NCBI RefSeq assembly: GCF_013155125.1
Contig: NZ_CP053564.1
Coordinates: 4,099,501-4,163,500 of the forward strand
DNA from: Pseudonocardia broussonetiae
GTDB lineage: Bacteria > Actinomycetota > Actinomycetes > Mycobacteriales > Pseudonocardiaceae
Reading direction: 5' to 3'
DNA length: 64,000 nt
The notes under the pieces are model-generated. The model had not been told where the DNA came from, made no database searches, and worked only from the letters and a program-made list of their open reading frames with translations. Of this stretch, positions 41,012 through 51,065 are shown one piece after another; the first letter of the stretch is position 1, and every line of letters begins with the position of its first letter. The position numbers were made by a program, and so were the translations under genes.

Positions 41012-41722
41012 TCATCGGGACGGCCATTCCGCGGGCCACTCGTCGGGCGTCTCGGGGCGACTTCGCGGTGTGCGAGCGCGGGCTGACTCGACGGGAGGGA
41101 GGGTGAAGCGCTCGACCAGCCCGGTCAGGGTGTCGTGCCAGACCGGCGCGAGGTCGGCGACGTCGAGCATCGCCCAGAGGCCCGGGCCGTCCGGCGGTTG
41201 CCGGGACGCCATCTCCGAGGATGCGAGGCCCTGGCACGTCGCGTGGAAGGCGAAGCAGCAGGCCACGTCGGTCCGGTGCGGATGGACGCCACCTGCGTCT
41301 CGCAGGCGCCTGATCCGGGCGCGCAGCGCTCGGTAGCTGTCGTAACCGGCCTGGGCCACCGGCTCGTGGGCGAGCAGCTCGGCCGAGACCTGCTCGAAGG
41401 TGAGCCGGAACAGTGCCGGCTCCTCGAGAGCGAACGTGCGGAAGCCCTGCACGCCGGCCGTCACCAGGTCGCCGGCCGGGTCGTCGGTCGGCGCGACGCT
41501 GTTCACCAGCCCGGCGAGCCGACGGTAGCCGCGCTGGGCCAGCGCGTCGATCATGCCCTGCATCGATCCGAAGACCGTGTAGACGGCGCGCGCGCTCGTG
41601 CCGGCCGCCTCCGCGACCGCCCGCACGGACACCGCCGGCGGCCCGCCCCTGCGCAGCAGCGCGAGCGCCTCGTCGAGGAGTGCCTCGCCTGTCGCCTCGT
41701 CGTGCACCCGCCGTCTGCCCAT
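41012..41722 (-). CDS. TetR-family regulator
   Basis: 236 residues from ATG 41722. HTH at residues 13-55: ALLDEALALLRRGGPPAVSV, AEAAGTSARAVYTVFGSMQGM. The C-terminal ligand domain is of the TetR_C type seen in many flavin-enzyme regulators, and has an extended Arg/Pro tail. It is divergent from the flavin-dependent oxidoreductase gene at 41794; the 71 bp between them hold three tandem 13-bp repeats that are the likely operator. Confidence 0.9.
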   Translation of the reverse strand: MGRRRVHDEATGEALLDEALALLRRGGPPAVSVRAVAEAAGTSARAVYTVFGSMQGMIDALAQRGYRRLAGLVNSVAPTDDPAGDLVTAGVQGFRTFALEEPALFRLTFEQVSAELLAHEPVAQAGYDSYRALRARIRRLRDAGGVHPHRTDVACCFAFHATCQGLASSEMASRQPPDGPGLWAMLDVADLAPVWHDTLTGLVERFTLPPVESARARTPRSRPETPDEWPAEWPSR

Positions 41723-41730
41723 GCTTGACA

Positions 41731-41769
41731 GCGTAACGTAGCAGCGTATCGTAACATCGTATCGATATA
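41731..41769. repeat. three tandem 13-bp repeats in the TetR/oxidoreductase divergent region
   Basis: GCGTAACGTAGCA (41731-41743), GCGTATCGTAACA (41744-41756), TCGTATCGATATA (41757-41769). Each contains CGTAWCG. The array fills the gap between divergent starts, with TTGACA at 41725-41730 in front and TATAAT at 41766-41771 at its end. A repressor binding all three would cover both promoters. Confidence 0.6.
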
Positions 41770-41793
41770 ATGATGCGAATCGAGGTGGGCGTC

Positions 41794-43152
41794 ATGGAGC
41801 TGAACCGGGTCGTCGTCGTCGGCGGCGGTATGGCGGGTCTCGCGGCGGCGGCGACGCTGTCGGCTCGCGCTCGGGAGGTGGTGGTGGTCGAGCGCCGGGA
41901 GGCGCCGGCGCTGCCCCCGCAGGCGGGGCTGCCGCACGCGATGCTCGTCTCCGGCGCGCTGGTCCTGAACGAGCTGTTCCCCGACCTGGGGCAGCGGCTG
42001 CTGGACCGCGGCGCCGCCCCGGGAGGACCCGACCCGACGCGGGTCGCGTGCTACTGGGCCGCAGCCGGCGCGGTCCGGCGCGAGCTGCGCTTCCCCGATC
42101 TCGGGATCACCCGCACCCTCTGCAGCCGGGAGCTGATCCAGCAGGAGGTGCGCGCGTCGGTCGAGCAGATCCCGAACGTGCGCTGGGAACAGGACACCGT
42201 CACCGGAGCGCTCGCCCGCCGGGGAGCGGTCCGGGGCGTCGCGCTGGGCTCCGGGCGCTCGGTCGAGGCCGACCTGGTGGTCGACGCCGGCGGGCGCGAC
42301 GGTGGCGTGCCGCTCGGTGCCGACCTTCCCGTACCGCCCACCAGCGAGGTCGGCGTCGACATCCGATACACGGCGTTCCTCGTCGAGCGCCGCCCGGAGG
42401 ACCTCGACGGCGCGGTGCTCGCGGCGGTGCAGAACACACCAGACAACCCGCGCATGGCCATCGCGCTGCCGATGGAGGGCGACCGCTGGCAGGTCGGGTT
42501 CGGGGCGTACTTCGGGCAGACCGGTCCCACCGACCCCGACGGGGCCCGCGCCTACGCCGCGGCGGCGCTCGCCGACCCGATCCTGGCCCCGTTGGTCGGC
42601 CGGCCGTTCCTCGACCGGCCGTGGCGCTACACGTTCCGCACCGGGCGGCGTCGCCATTGGGAGCGGCTGGCCCGCCCGGTGCCCGGCTACGTCGCGGTCG
42701 GGGACTCCGTGGCGAGCTTCAACCCGATCTACGGCCAGGGGATGAGCTCGGCGCTGCTGCAGGTGCGCGAGCTGGGCCGGCTCGTCGACCGGCATGGTGC
42801 CGGGCGGGCGCTCGCGACCGCCGCGCCGAAGGCGCTCGCCACGGTGGTCGACGCCCCGTGGCGGATCTCGACGGGGGCGGACTTCATGTACGCCCGGACG
42901 GTCGGGGTCCGCCCGCGCGGCCAGCAGCGGGTCAACGGCTACGTGGCCCGGGTGCTGCGGGCGGCCGCCGTCGACGACCGGGTGAACCTGGCGTTCACGT
43001 CCGTCTCCCACCTGCTGGCCCCGCCGGCCGCGCTGTTCGCCCCGCCGGTCCTGGCCCGCGTGCTGCGGCACCGGTCGGTGCCGGCCGCGCCGGCCCAGCA
43101 GACCGTCCCGGCGCGAACTCCTCCCGCGGGCACCTACCCCGCCCGGTCATGA
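41794..43152 (+). CDS. FAD-dependent oxidoreductase/monooxygenase
   Basis: 452 residues from ATG 41794, with GAGGTGG upstream (ATG 41770 is an alternative). FAD-binding GxGxxG motif: VVVVGGGMAGLAAAATLSA; second FAD motif VAVGDSVASFNPIYGQGMSS. Resembles the group of flavoproteins related to squalene-epoxidase and geranylgeranyl-reductase-like enzymes. Substrate unknown; probably hydrophobic. Divergent TetR gene suggests an inducible detoxification enzyme. The last four bases overlap the start of the transposase gene, so the natural C-terminus may have been cut by element insertion. Confidence 0.85.
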   Translation: MELNRVVVVGGGMAGLAAAATLSARAREVVVVERREAPALPPQAGLPHAMLVSGALVLNELFPDLGQRLLDRGAAPGGPDPTRVACYWAAAGAVRRELRFPDLGITRTLCSRELIQQEVRASVEQIPNVRWEQDTVTGALARRGAVRGVALGSGRSVEADLVVDAGGRDGGVPLGADLPVPPTSEVGVDIRYTAFLVERRPEDLDGAVLAAVQNTPDNPRMAIALPMEGDRWQVGFGAYFGQTGPTDPDGARAYAAAALADPILAPLVGRPFLDRPWRYTFRTGRRRHWERLARPVPGYVAVGDSVASFNPIYGQGMSSALLQVRELGRLVDRHGAGRALATAAPKALATVVDAPWRISTGADFMYARTVGVRPRGQQRVNGYVARVLRAAAVDDRVNLAFTSVSHLLAPPAALFAPPVLARVLRHRSVPAAPAQQTVPARTPPAGTYPARS

Positions 43153-44652
43153 CCCCGCCGGCTGTGGGGCCCGGCGAGCTCGCAGCGCTCGATGACGACC
43201 AGCGCGATGTCGCCCTGCACCGGTGGCGTGTTCTGCGCCCGCACCTCGAGGACGACGTGCCGCTCGCCGCGGCCGCGCGTGCCGCCGACGTGCCGCTGTG
43301 GACCGCGCAACGCTGGCTGGCCACGCACCGTGCGGGCGGGTTGGCCGGTCTGGCCCGACATCAGCGCTGCGACCGTGGCCGCCGCCGAGTCCAGTCCAAG
43401 CTGGAGCTGCTGATCGCGGGCCTGGCGCTGCGCCGCCCCGCGCCCACTCGAGCGGTCATCCACCGGCAGGTCAGCGAGGTAGCCGCCGATCACGATTGGG
43501 CGGTGCCGAGCTACCGCACCGTGTGCGACATCGTCGCCGCGCTGGACCCGGGGCTGGTGTGCCTGGGCACCGAGGGCGCCAAGCGCTACGGCGAGGTGTT
43601 CGAGTTGGTGCACCGCCGCGAGGCCGACGCGCCGAACGAGATCTGGCAGGCCGACCACACCGAGCTCGATCTGTGGGTCCGCACCGCCACCGGGGAACCG
43701 GCCGTGGCTCACCGCGATCCTCGACGACCACTCCCGCGCCGTCGCCGCTCACGGCGTCGCCCTCGACGCGCCCAACACGATGAACACCGCGCTGGTACTA
43801 CGCCGAGCGATCTGGCGAAAGACCGAACCGGGCTGGCAGGTCTGCGGAATCCCGCAGGTCTTCTACACCGACCACGGCAGCGACTTCACCAGCCGCCACC
43901 TCGAACAGGTCGCCGCCGAGCTGAACATCCGCCTGGTCACCTACCTGCCCGGCCGGCCCCGGTGCCGCGGGAAGATCGAACGCTTCTTCGACACGATCAA
44001 CACCATGTGCTTGGCTGGGCTGCCCGGGTACGCACCCCGTGGCACCCTCGACCGGGCCGGACAGGCCCGGCTCAACCTGCCCGAGCTGGACGAGGCGATC
44101 GGGCGGTTCATCACCAACGTCTACCACCAGCGCCCGCACAGCGAGACCCGGCAGGCACCGCACCAGCGGTGGGTCGCCGGCGGGTTCCTTCCCCGGATGC
44201 CCGAGTCCCTGCAACAGCTCGACCTGCTGCTGCTCACCGTCGCGAAACCCCGCAAGATCCATCCCGACGGGGTGCACTTGTTCGGGCTGCGCTACCTCGA
44301 CCCCACCCTGGCCGCCTACGTCGGCGAGTCCGTGATCGTCCGCTACGACCCGCGCGATCTCGCCGAGATCCGCCTGTTCCACCAGGGCACATTCCTCAGC
44401 CGCGCGATCTGCCCCGAACTGGCTGGCACCACGATCAGCCTGCGCGAGATCCTCGCCTCCCGCAGTCGGCACCGCCGCGACCTCACCGCCACCCTCGCCT
44501 CCCGCCGAGCCACCGTCGACGAGCTAATGACGCTGCGCGCCGGCCCCGCTCCCATCCCGGCCGACTCCGAACCCGACCCCGAAGGGCCGACTCCACCCGC
44601 AGCGGAGCGCGGCGGCAACGCCCGTCGGCTCAAGCTCTACGCCCGGGAGTGA
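43149..44652 (+). pseudogene. TniA/TnsB-like DDE transposase, frameshifted
   Basis: ATG 43149 opens an N-terminal HTH region (LAAAARAADVPLWTAQRWL) and the start of the catalytic domain with IWQADHTELDLWV (first Asp). At about 43701 the frame is lost; the next frame continues PWLTAILDDHSRAVAA, FYTDHGSDFTSRHLEQV (second Asp), RPRCRGKIERFFDTIN (Glu) and a Mu-type C-terminal beta domain, to TGA 44650. One base extra or two missing restores about 500 residues. Together with the ATPase downstream it makes a Tn402/Tn552-like transposition pair. Ends of the element were not found. Confidence 0.85.
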
Positions 44653-44653
44653 C

Positions 44654-45483
44654 GTGACGACGTCCGACACCGTGCCCGGCGCAGCAAAGGCGTTGTCCAG
44701 CAGGCTCCCGAGCTGGTCAGCACCGTCGAGCACCGCCGGTTCGGCGAGTTCGCCGATGCCGTGCGCGCCGACCGCTACATCGGGCTCTGCTACGGCCCGC
44801 CCGGGGTCGGGAAGACCATCTCCGCCCGCAGCTACGCCGATTGGCATCACGTGCGACCTCTGCTCGGCCACGACACATGGCTGCACCAGGGCACTGCCCG
44901 GCCGGACTGGCACACGATCTTCTACACCCCGCTGGTCTGCGCCAGCCCGGTCCGGATCCACAAGGACCTCAACACCCTCGCCACCCGACATGCCCTGCTC
45001 CGCGCGGAGAGCGTCATCGACTTCGGAACCGGCCGCCAACCCCACGGCGCGTCGGTCCACACCGAGCTGCTCGTCGTCGACGAGGCCGACCGGCTCGCCT
45101 ACCGGGCCCTGGAACAGGTCCGCGACTTCTACGACCGCAGCCACCTCGGCCTGATCCTCGTCGGCGTGCCTGGCCTGGAGAAACGCCTCGCCCGCTACCC
45201 GCAGCTCTACAGCCGCATCGGCTTCGTTCACCACTACTTCAACCTGAGCCCGACCGAACTCGCCCGCGTCATCGCCGACTGGCCCCACCTCGGCCTCGAC
45301 GCCACAGACCCCGCCGGGGCCGAGACCAACGCCGCGATCACCCGCACCACCGGCGGCAACTTCCGGCTCGTGACCCGGCTCCTCGCCCAAGCCCAACGCA
45401 TCACCGCGATCAACAACCTCGACCTCATCACCGTCGAGGTCATCGACGCCGCCCGCGATGCCCTCGTGATCGGCAACGCCTGA
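44654..45483 (+). pseudogene. TniB/TnsC-like AAA ATPase, frameshifted near its start
   Basis: GTG 44654, with GGGAG upstream, starts TTSDTVPGAAK; the main frame, which lies one register off, joins at about 44690 (VVQQAPELVSTVEHRRF) and runs to TGA 45481. Walker A GPPGVGKTISARSYADW, Walker B LLVVDEADRLAY, and sensor regions are intact. Without the frameshift it would be about 275 residues. An internal GTG at 44761 could give a product lacking the N-terminal 35 residues. It is the partner ATPase of the transposase upstream; both genes carry an error, so the element is probably inactive, or the assembly is wrong here. Confidence 0.8.
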
Positions 45484-45560
45484 CACTACGCCGCGCCAGA
45501 TAGCGTCGCCGGAACAGCGCCGATCATCTCAGCGCGTCACAGCGGGGGGATTCCTCGATC

Positions 45561-45947
45561 GTGTCGCAGACCGGCGATTACCGTCCGGTCACTGTGAGTG
45601 GCGCAAGGCAGGTCGTGCGGCAACGGGCGGCCATGGTCCTGCTGTTCGCGGTCCTGATGCTCGCTCAGTCGACCGGCCTGTGCATCGCGCTGCCGTCCTC
45701 GGCCGCACCGCCCGACGTCGCGGCGAGCGCCCACTGCGAGGACCACCACGCCGATGAGCACATGACCGGTGCCTCGACCTGGCGGGGCCCCAGCGGTGTA
45801 CCGGACCGTTGCGAGCCCGTCGATGTGCCCGACGTGACGCACGTGATGGCGGCGCCGGAACAGCGCCGTGCCAGACGGGCCGGGGGCCGGCGCTGCGCGC
45901 CCACGGGGCGACGTCTGCTCGACAGGTTGTGCATCGCGAGGACGTGA
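45561..45947 (+). CDS. possible secreted His/Cys-containing protein
   Basis: 128 residues from GTG 45561. One N-terminal hydrophobic segment ([20 protein letters not shown]) after a basic stretch, then [13 protein letters not shown], a possible metal-binding cluster, and an Arg/Cys-rich tail. Codon pattern in the second half is weak, and I recognise no family. The layout is similar to the protein at 27572. It may be an exported metal-binding protein, or a chance frame before the PLP gene. Confidence 0.4.
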   Translation: MSQTGDYRPVTVSGARQVVRQRAAMVLLFAVLMLAQSTGLCIALPSSAAPPDVAASAHCEDHHADEHMTGASTWRGPSGVPDRCEPVDVPDVTHVMAAPEQRRARRAGGRRCAPTGRRLLDRLCIART

Positions 45948-46014
45948 CAGGACCGGAGTCGTGCTCCTGTCCCGTCTGTCGCCGCGCCTGCGGCGTGATC
46001 CGAGGAACGCACCC

Positions 46015-47139
46015 GTGTCTGCACGTGCCCTGTCCCTGCCCGCAGCCCTTCCCGCAGCGGAACCCGACCTGGCCGGACCGCCGGCTCCCCGACTGCCGCT
46101 GGTGGTCGGCAACACCCCCCTCGTCAGAATCGATCAGCCCTTCACCGGTGACCCGCGGGGCTTCTGGGCGAAGTTGGAGGGCTTCAATCCCGGGGGGATC
46201 AAGGACCGGCCGGCCCTCCACATGGTCCGGCGCGCCAGGGAACGCGGCGATCTCGCCGACGGTGCCCGGATCGTCGAATCCACGAGCGGCACCCTCGGCC
46301 TCGGCCTGGCCCTGGCCGGGATCGCCTACGGACACCCGGTGACGTTGGTGAGCGACCCCGGTATGGAGCCGCTCATGCTCCGGCTCCTGCGGGCATACGG
46401 AGCCGAGGTCCACACCGTCGACGAGCCGTGCGCCGAGGGCGGCTGGCAGGAGGCGCGCCGTCGCGCCGTCGGCAGCATCCTGCGCGACCACCCGGGCGCC
46501 TACTGCCCGGACCAGTACCACAACCCCGACAACGTCGCGGCCTACGCGCCGATGGCACATGAGCTCCTCGAGCAGACCGACGGCATCGACATCCTCGTGT
46601 GCTCGGTCGGCACCGGTGGTCACTCGGCAGGACTATCCTCCGTGCTCCGCGAACACCTCCCCGACCTGCGGGTGATCGGGGTCGACGCTATCGGATCGAC
46701 GATCTTCGGCCAGTCCCCACGCCCGCGGCTGATGCGCGGCCTGGGGTCGAGCATCTACCCGCGCAACGTCGCCTACCCGACGTTCGACGAAGTGCACTGG
46801 GTCGCGCCCGCCGAGGCCGTGTGGGCGTGCCGTCGGCTGGCGTCGACGAGCTATGCGAGCGGGGGTTGGAGCGTCGGCGCGGTCGGGCTGGTCGCCGGCT
46901 GGGCTGCCCGTACGCATCCCGCCGGGACCCGGATCGTGGCGATCTTCCCCGACGGTCCGCAGCGCTACTTCGACACCGTCTACAACGACGAGTTCTGCCG
47001 TCGGCACGGCCTGCTTGGTGCGGCCCCCGACCTCCATCCCGCCCGCATCGACGACCCGGGCGAGCGCGAGGTGACGAGCTGGACGCGGTGCACGACCGTC
47101 GTCGACCCCACCCGTTCCCGCGCGGCGCGGATCCCGTGA
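46015..47139 (+). CDS. cysteine-synthase-family PLP-dependent enzyme
   Basis: 374 residues from GTG 46015, with GAGGAA eight bases upstream. Fold-type II PLP enzyme: [11 protein letters not shown], the PLP-binding lysine in [15 protein letters not shown], phosphate-binding [14 protein letters not shown], and [16 protein letters not shown]. These are features of cysteine synthase/cystathionine beta-synthase relatives. The exact donor and acceptor are unknown. The stop overlaps the ATG of an MFS exporter gene (TGATG), suggesting that the exporter handles the product, for instance a small amino-acid-derived metallophore or thiol. That is inference. Confidence 0.85.
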   Translation: MSARALSLPAALPAAEPDLAGPPAPRLPLVVGNTPLVRIDQPFTGDPRGFWAKLEGFNPGGIKDRPALHMVRRARERGDLADGARIVESTSGTLGLGLALAGIAYGHPVTLVSDPGMEPLMLRLLRAYGAEVHTVDEPCAEGGWQEARRRAVGSILRDHPGAYCPDQYHNPDNVAAYAPMAHELLEQTDGIDILVCSVGTGGHSAGLSSVLREHLPDLRVIGVDAIGSTIFGQSPRPRLMRGLGSSIYPRNVAYPTFDEVHWVAPAEAVWACRRLASTSYASGGWSVGAVGLVAGWAARTHPAGTRIVAIFPDGPQRYFDTVYNDEFCRRHGLLGAAPDLHPARIDDPGEREVTSWTRCTTVVDPTRSRAARIP

Positions 47140-48516
47140 TGCGCACGCTGGCCCAGTACCGCTCCTTCCCGAGACCGGTGCAGCTGCTGCTGCTCAACCA
47201 GCTCACCATCAACTCTCGGCTTCTACATGCTGATCCCGTACCTCGCGGCCCACCTGTCGGGCGGGCTGGGGCTCGCGACGTGGCTGGTGGGGCTGATCCT
47301 CGGGGTCCGCAACTTCGCCCAGCAGGGCATGTTCCTCGTCGGCGGCGCCCTGGCCGACCGCTTCGGGTACAAGCCGCTGATCGTGGCCGGGTGCGCGCTG
47401 CGGACTGTCGGGTTCGCGCTGCTGGGGTTCGTCGACTCCGTACCGGCGCTGATCGTGGCCTCGGCGGCGACGGGATTCGCCGGTGCGTTGTTCAATCCCG
47501 CGGTCCGCGCCTACCTGGCGCACGACGCGGGGGAGCGGCGGGTCGAGGCGTTCGCCCTGTTCAGCGTGTTCTACCAGGCGGGCATCCTGCTCGGCCCGCT
47601 CGTCGGGCTGGCGCTCACCGGCATCGCGTTCTCGGTGACGTGCCTGGTGGCCGCGGGGGTCTTCGCCGTGCTGACCCTGCTGCAGATCCGAGCCCTTCCG
47701 CCGCGCGGCGGCCCACAGGACGGCGGCGCCGACGCGACCTCGTCGGGCTGGCGGGAGATCCTCGGCAACCGGTCCTTCCTATTGTTCGCCGCGGCGATGG
47801 CCGGGTCGTACGTCCTGTCGTTCCAGGTCTACCTGGCCCTGCCTCTGCAGGCCCGGGTGGTCACCGCGACCGCGTCTGACGCCACGATCCTGGTCGCCGT
47901 CCTGTTCGCCGTGTCCGGCCTGGTGACCATCCTCGGCCAGCTGCGGGTCACCGACTGGTGCCGTATCCGGCTCGGGCCCGCCCGTTCGATGGCCGCCGGG
48001 CTGCTCGTACTGGCCGCAGCGTTCGTGCCGCTCCTCGCCGCGGAGGCGATACCGCCGGGTCCCGGCCGTCTGGGTGGGGCGGTCGGCATGGCCGCGCTGG
48101 TGCTGTCCGCCGCGGTGCTCGCCCTGGGCACGACGATCGTGTTCCCCTTCGAGATGAACACCATCGTCGCGCTCTCCGGGAATCGCCGGGTCGCCACCCA
48201 CTACGGGCTCTACAACACCGTCTGCGGTGTGGGCATCCTGCTGGGCAACCTGGGGACCGGCTGGGCGCTGGACATCGCCCGGTCCACCGGCCTCCCGGCG
48301 GCTCCCTGGGTGGTACTGATCATCGTCGGGGCCGGCTGCGCGGCCGCGGTGGGTGCGCTTCGCCGTCGCGGTCTCCTGCCGGCCGAGGAGCCGACCCGGC
48401 CCCGGGGCGGTCGGCACCGGCTGCGCCGTCGACCACCGGGGGCCGGGTCCGCACGTGCCGTACCGCACGGCACCGGATCGAGGCACCTGATCACGAGCGG
48501 TCCGTCGAGGCCGTGA
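47139..48516 (+). pseudogene. MFS transporter with a one-base frameshift near the N-terminus
   Basis: ATG 47139 starts [25 protein letters not shown]; at 47214-47217 one extra base (TCTC) shifts the frame. The next frame continues GFYMLIPYLAAHLSG and about twelve helices with ADRFGYKPLIVAGC, the MFS loop motif, down to the stop at 48514. An internal ATG at 47227 could give a protein lacking the first 30 residues. Coupled to the PLP enzyme. A real mutation cannot be told from a sequencing error. Confidence 0.85.
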
Positions 48517-48763
48517 TAGCGCGGTGCAGGTCCGGAGGACATGCGCAGCCCTGCAGTCGAGCGGGTGCAGGGTCGTCACGCCATACGTCGAGCCCGTTCG
48601 GCGGGCTACGCAATGTTTGCGGACTGCTCACAGAGTTCGTCCCGTCGGATCCGCCGCTTCGACGGCACGAGGCATCTGCTCGCCTCGGCCGTGCCCTTCG
48701 GGCAATCACCGTCACCCGACTCGGGGTCACGTCCCGCTGAGTGGTGGAGTTCGTGCTCGACAC

Positions 48764-50074
48764 CGTGCGGGTCAGTGCGTGCTCATGATGCCGTGATCAG
48801 GGCGGTGGCCGGTAGTGCGGTGTTCCTGGCCGGAACCGCGACCAGAGCGGCCATGGAGGCTTCGGAGAGGTAGCGGCGGTCGCTGACCTGCCACTCGTCG
48901 TGTTGCTCGGCCAGGACGGCGCCGGTGAGGCGGAGCAGGGCGGCGGGGTTGGGGAAGACCCCGACCACGTCGGCACGGCGCTTGATCTCTTTGTTCAACC
49001 GCTCCAAGGGGTTGGTCGACCAGATCTTCTTCCAGTGCGTGGGCGGGAACGCGGTGAACGCCAGCAGCTCCTCGGTCGCGGCCTCGAGCATGGCGGTGAC
49101 CTTGGGGAACTGGCGGCCCAGCATCCCAGCGACGGTGGTGAGTTGCTCGCGCACCGCGGCCGCGTCGGGTTGGGCGAAGATGGTGCGGATCAACGCGGCC
49201 ACCATCGCCGCGTGCGGCTTGGAGACCACGCCCAGCACGTTGCGCATGAAATGCACCCGGCAGCGCTGGACCCCGGCACCGAGCAGCACCGTACGCACCG
49301 CTTGGCCGAGCCCGAGGTGGGCGTCGGCGATGACGAGTTTCACCCCGCTCAGGCCGCGGGCGGCCAGGCTGCGCAGGAACCCGGTCCAGAACGCGCCGTT
49401 CTCGCTGTCCCCGACATCGAGACCCAACACCTCGCGGTGCCCATCAGCGCGCACCCCGATCGCGACGACTACGGCCTGGGACACCACCTGGTGATCGACG
49501 CGGGCCTTGCAGTAGGTCGCATCCAGGAACACATACGGGTAACTCGTCTCGGCCAGCGACCGGGCCCGGAACGCCGCGACCTGGTCGTCGAGATCAGCGC
49601 AGATCCGGGAGACCTCGCTCTTGGAGATCCCCGACCCGACCCCGAGCGCCTGCACCAGATCATCGACCTTGCGCGTACTGACCCCGTGCAGGTAGGCCTC
49701 CATCACCACCGCGAACAAGGCCTGGTCCACCCGCCGGCGGCGATCGAGCAGAGCGGGGAAGAACGACCCGGTGCGCAACTTCGGGATCCGCAGCGCCAGG
49801 TCCCCCGCCGTGGTGGACAGGATGCGAGGCCGCGAGCCGTTGCGCTGATTCGTGCGCCCCGGGCTGCGTTCCCAGGGCTGGGCACCGATCGTGGCCGTCA
49901 CCTCGGTCTCGATCAGGGCCTGATACATCGTCTCGGCCGCGACCCGGACACGTTCACCGGCATCACCGGCCTTGAGTGCGTCGAGGACTTCCAATAGGGC
50001 AGCATGGTCCAAGGCCATCGTGCGTCGTGTCCTTCCGTGAGAACCCTTAGCCAGGTCTCACCGACCGTCGCACG
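48764..50074 (-). mobile_element. IS256-family insertion sequence, apparently complete
   Basis: The transposase gene at 48783-50018 is flanked by imperfect inverted ends: CGTGCGGGTCAGTG at 48764-48777 and, on the other side, CACCGACCGTCGCACG at 50059-50074, whose complement reads CGTGCGACGGTCGGTG. About 11 of 14 positions agree. No target duplication could be identified. Boundaries are approximate. The 247 bp before the element (48517-48763) hold no gene. Confidence 0.55.
48783..50018 (-). CDS. IS256-family transposase
   Basis: 411 residues from ATG 50018, intact frame. Motifs of the family: FLDATYCKARVDHQVVSQAV (first Asp), VKLVIADAHLGLGQAVRTVL (second Asp), and WSTNPLERLNKEIKRRADVVG (Glu), with HFMRNVL in between. 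No frameshift, in contrast to the older element just upstream, so the insertion is probably recent. It separates the PLP/MFS unit from the 50-56 kb gene block. Confidence 0.95.
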   Translation of the reverse strand: MALDHAALLEVLDALKAGDAGERVRVAAETMYQALIETEVTATIGAQPWERSPGRTNQRNGSRPRILSTTAGDLALRIPKLRTGSFFPALLDRRRRVDQALFAVVMEAYLHGVSTRKVDDLVQALGVGSGISKSEVSRICADLDDQVAAFRARSLAETSYPYVFLDATYCKARVDHQVVSQAVVVAIGVRADGHREVLGLDVGDSENGAFWTGFLRSLAARGLSGVKLVIADAHLGLGQAVRTVLLGAGVQRCRVHFMRNVLGVVSKPHAAMVAALIRTIFAQPDAAAVREQLTTVAGMLGRQFPKVTAMLEAATEELLAFTAFPPTHWKKIWSTNPLERLNKEIKRRADVVGVFPNPAALLRLTGAVLAEQHDEWQVSDRRYLSEASMAALVAVPARNTALPATALITAS

Positions 50075-50229
50075 ATGGCCGTCTCCGTCAGGATCGCCAC
50101 GCCAAGACCACGAACCCGAACTCCACCAACCCAGGGGACGTGACCCGACTCGGCGGTCGTACTGGCCGCGCTGCGCGATGAATCGTCGTGGACACCTCAA
50201 CCCGTGGTCCCGTGGTCCGGCGGATCGTG

Positions 50230-50251
50230 CACCTACTATGCTGTGTAGAAG
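50230..50251. promoter_or_regulatory. CTAC-N8-GTAG dyad before the 50.4 kb membrane protein
   Basis: CTAC (50233-50236), TATGCTGT, GTAG (50245-50248), followed by AA. It agrees with the copies at 17410, 35120 and 59942. It stands 110 bp before the ATG at 50358; the in-frame GTG at 50253 lies directly behind it. The nearest feature on the other side is the IS256 element, so the rightward gene is the likely target. Confidence 0.7.
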
Positions 50252-50357
50252 CGTGGCCGCCCCCAGGACATCCAGGTGCAGTTCGCTGACTTGCCCGGTG
50301 CGCCACCGCCCATCGCTCGGCATGGGTCCGGATACCGGGTGCGAGGAGGGCGGCTCG

Positions 50358-50882
50358 ATGAAGCAGGGCCGTGACATCACGACTCCCGGCACGCGTACTG
50401 CGGCGTTCGCAGCGATGACAACCGTGCTGGTCGCCGTGACCGCTGGAGCTGTGGCCGGGAGTCACCCGCTGCACACAGCAACTCTGGGTGCAGCCGCAAT
50501 CGCACTGGGGCTGATGCGCCTGGCGCAGCCGGGCCGACATCGAGGCTACTTCGCCGCAGCCAGCGGGATGCTGGTCAGTGAGCCCGTCGTGCATGCCGCG
50601 ATGGCCGTTCTCCCCTACGGGACCGAGCATTCTGGCGACCGCGCGATCCTCCCGCTCCAGATGGTGCTGGCCGTGCTCGTCATTGCGGCTGTCGCTGGGG
50701 CGGAATCACTATTCTTGCTGGCCGGTGCGTTGTGGCGGACGATTCGGCTACCGCGACGCCGTCTCCCGGTCCCCGCGCGACTGACGCCACCGCTCGTTGA
50801 CGTTCTCGCAGCAGCCGTACCCGGACCCGGCGCCGGCCAGTTCCGTCGCCGCGGACCTCCGTCGAGGCTGACCGTCGCCTGA
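50358..50882 (+). CDS. membrane protein with PVVHA motif, paralogue of the 19551 protein
   Basis: 174 residues from ATG 50358, with GAGGAGGG upstream. Four hydrophobic segments (LVAVTAGAVAGSHPLHTATL, AAIALGLMRLAQPG, SGMLVSEPVVHAAMAVLP, LVIAAVAGAESLFLL) and a basic tail, the same layout as the protein at 19551. The frame stays open upstream to GTG 50253 and adds a Cys-containing stretch (SRCSSLTCPVRH), so the N-terminus is uncertain. A strong CTAC/GTAG dyad precedes it. Function unknown. Confidence 0.65.
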   Translation: MKQGRDITTPGTRTAAFAAMTTVLVAVTAGAVAGSHPLHTATLGAAAIALGLMRLAQPGRHRGYFAAASGMLVSEPVVHAAMAVLPYGTEHSGDRAILPLQMVLAVLVIAAVAGAESLFLLAGALWRTIRLPRRRLPVPARLTPPLVDVLAAAVPGPGAGQFRRRGPPSRLTVA

Positions 50883-51065
50883 TGCGACTGCACGTGCCAC
50901 CTGGGGTGTCGAACCGCAGGACGGCGCAGGTCCCCACGTGGCCCGCTCGATGCAGTTCGCCTCGTCCGCCAGCCATGATCAGGTAGCCGTCGGAGTTGCC
51001 GTGCACCTTCACCTTCACCGTTCGACAAACCCCCACAGGGTTCCATCCGTCCGCAAGGCTCGACG

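Noticed and set aside
48900..49997. Plus-strand 365-codon frame inside the IS256 element
   Set aside because: Antisense shadow of the transposase.
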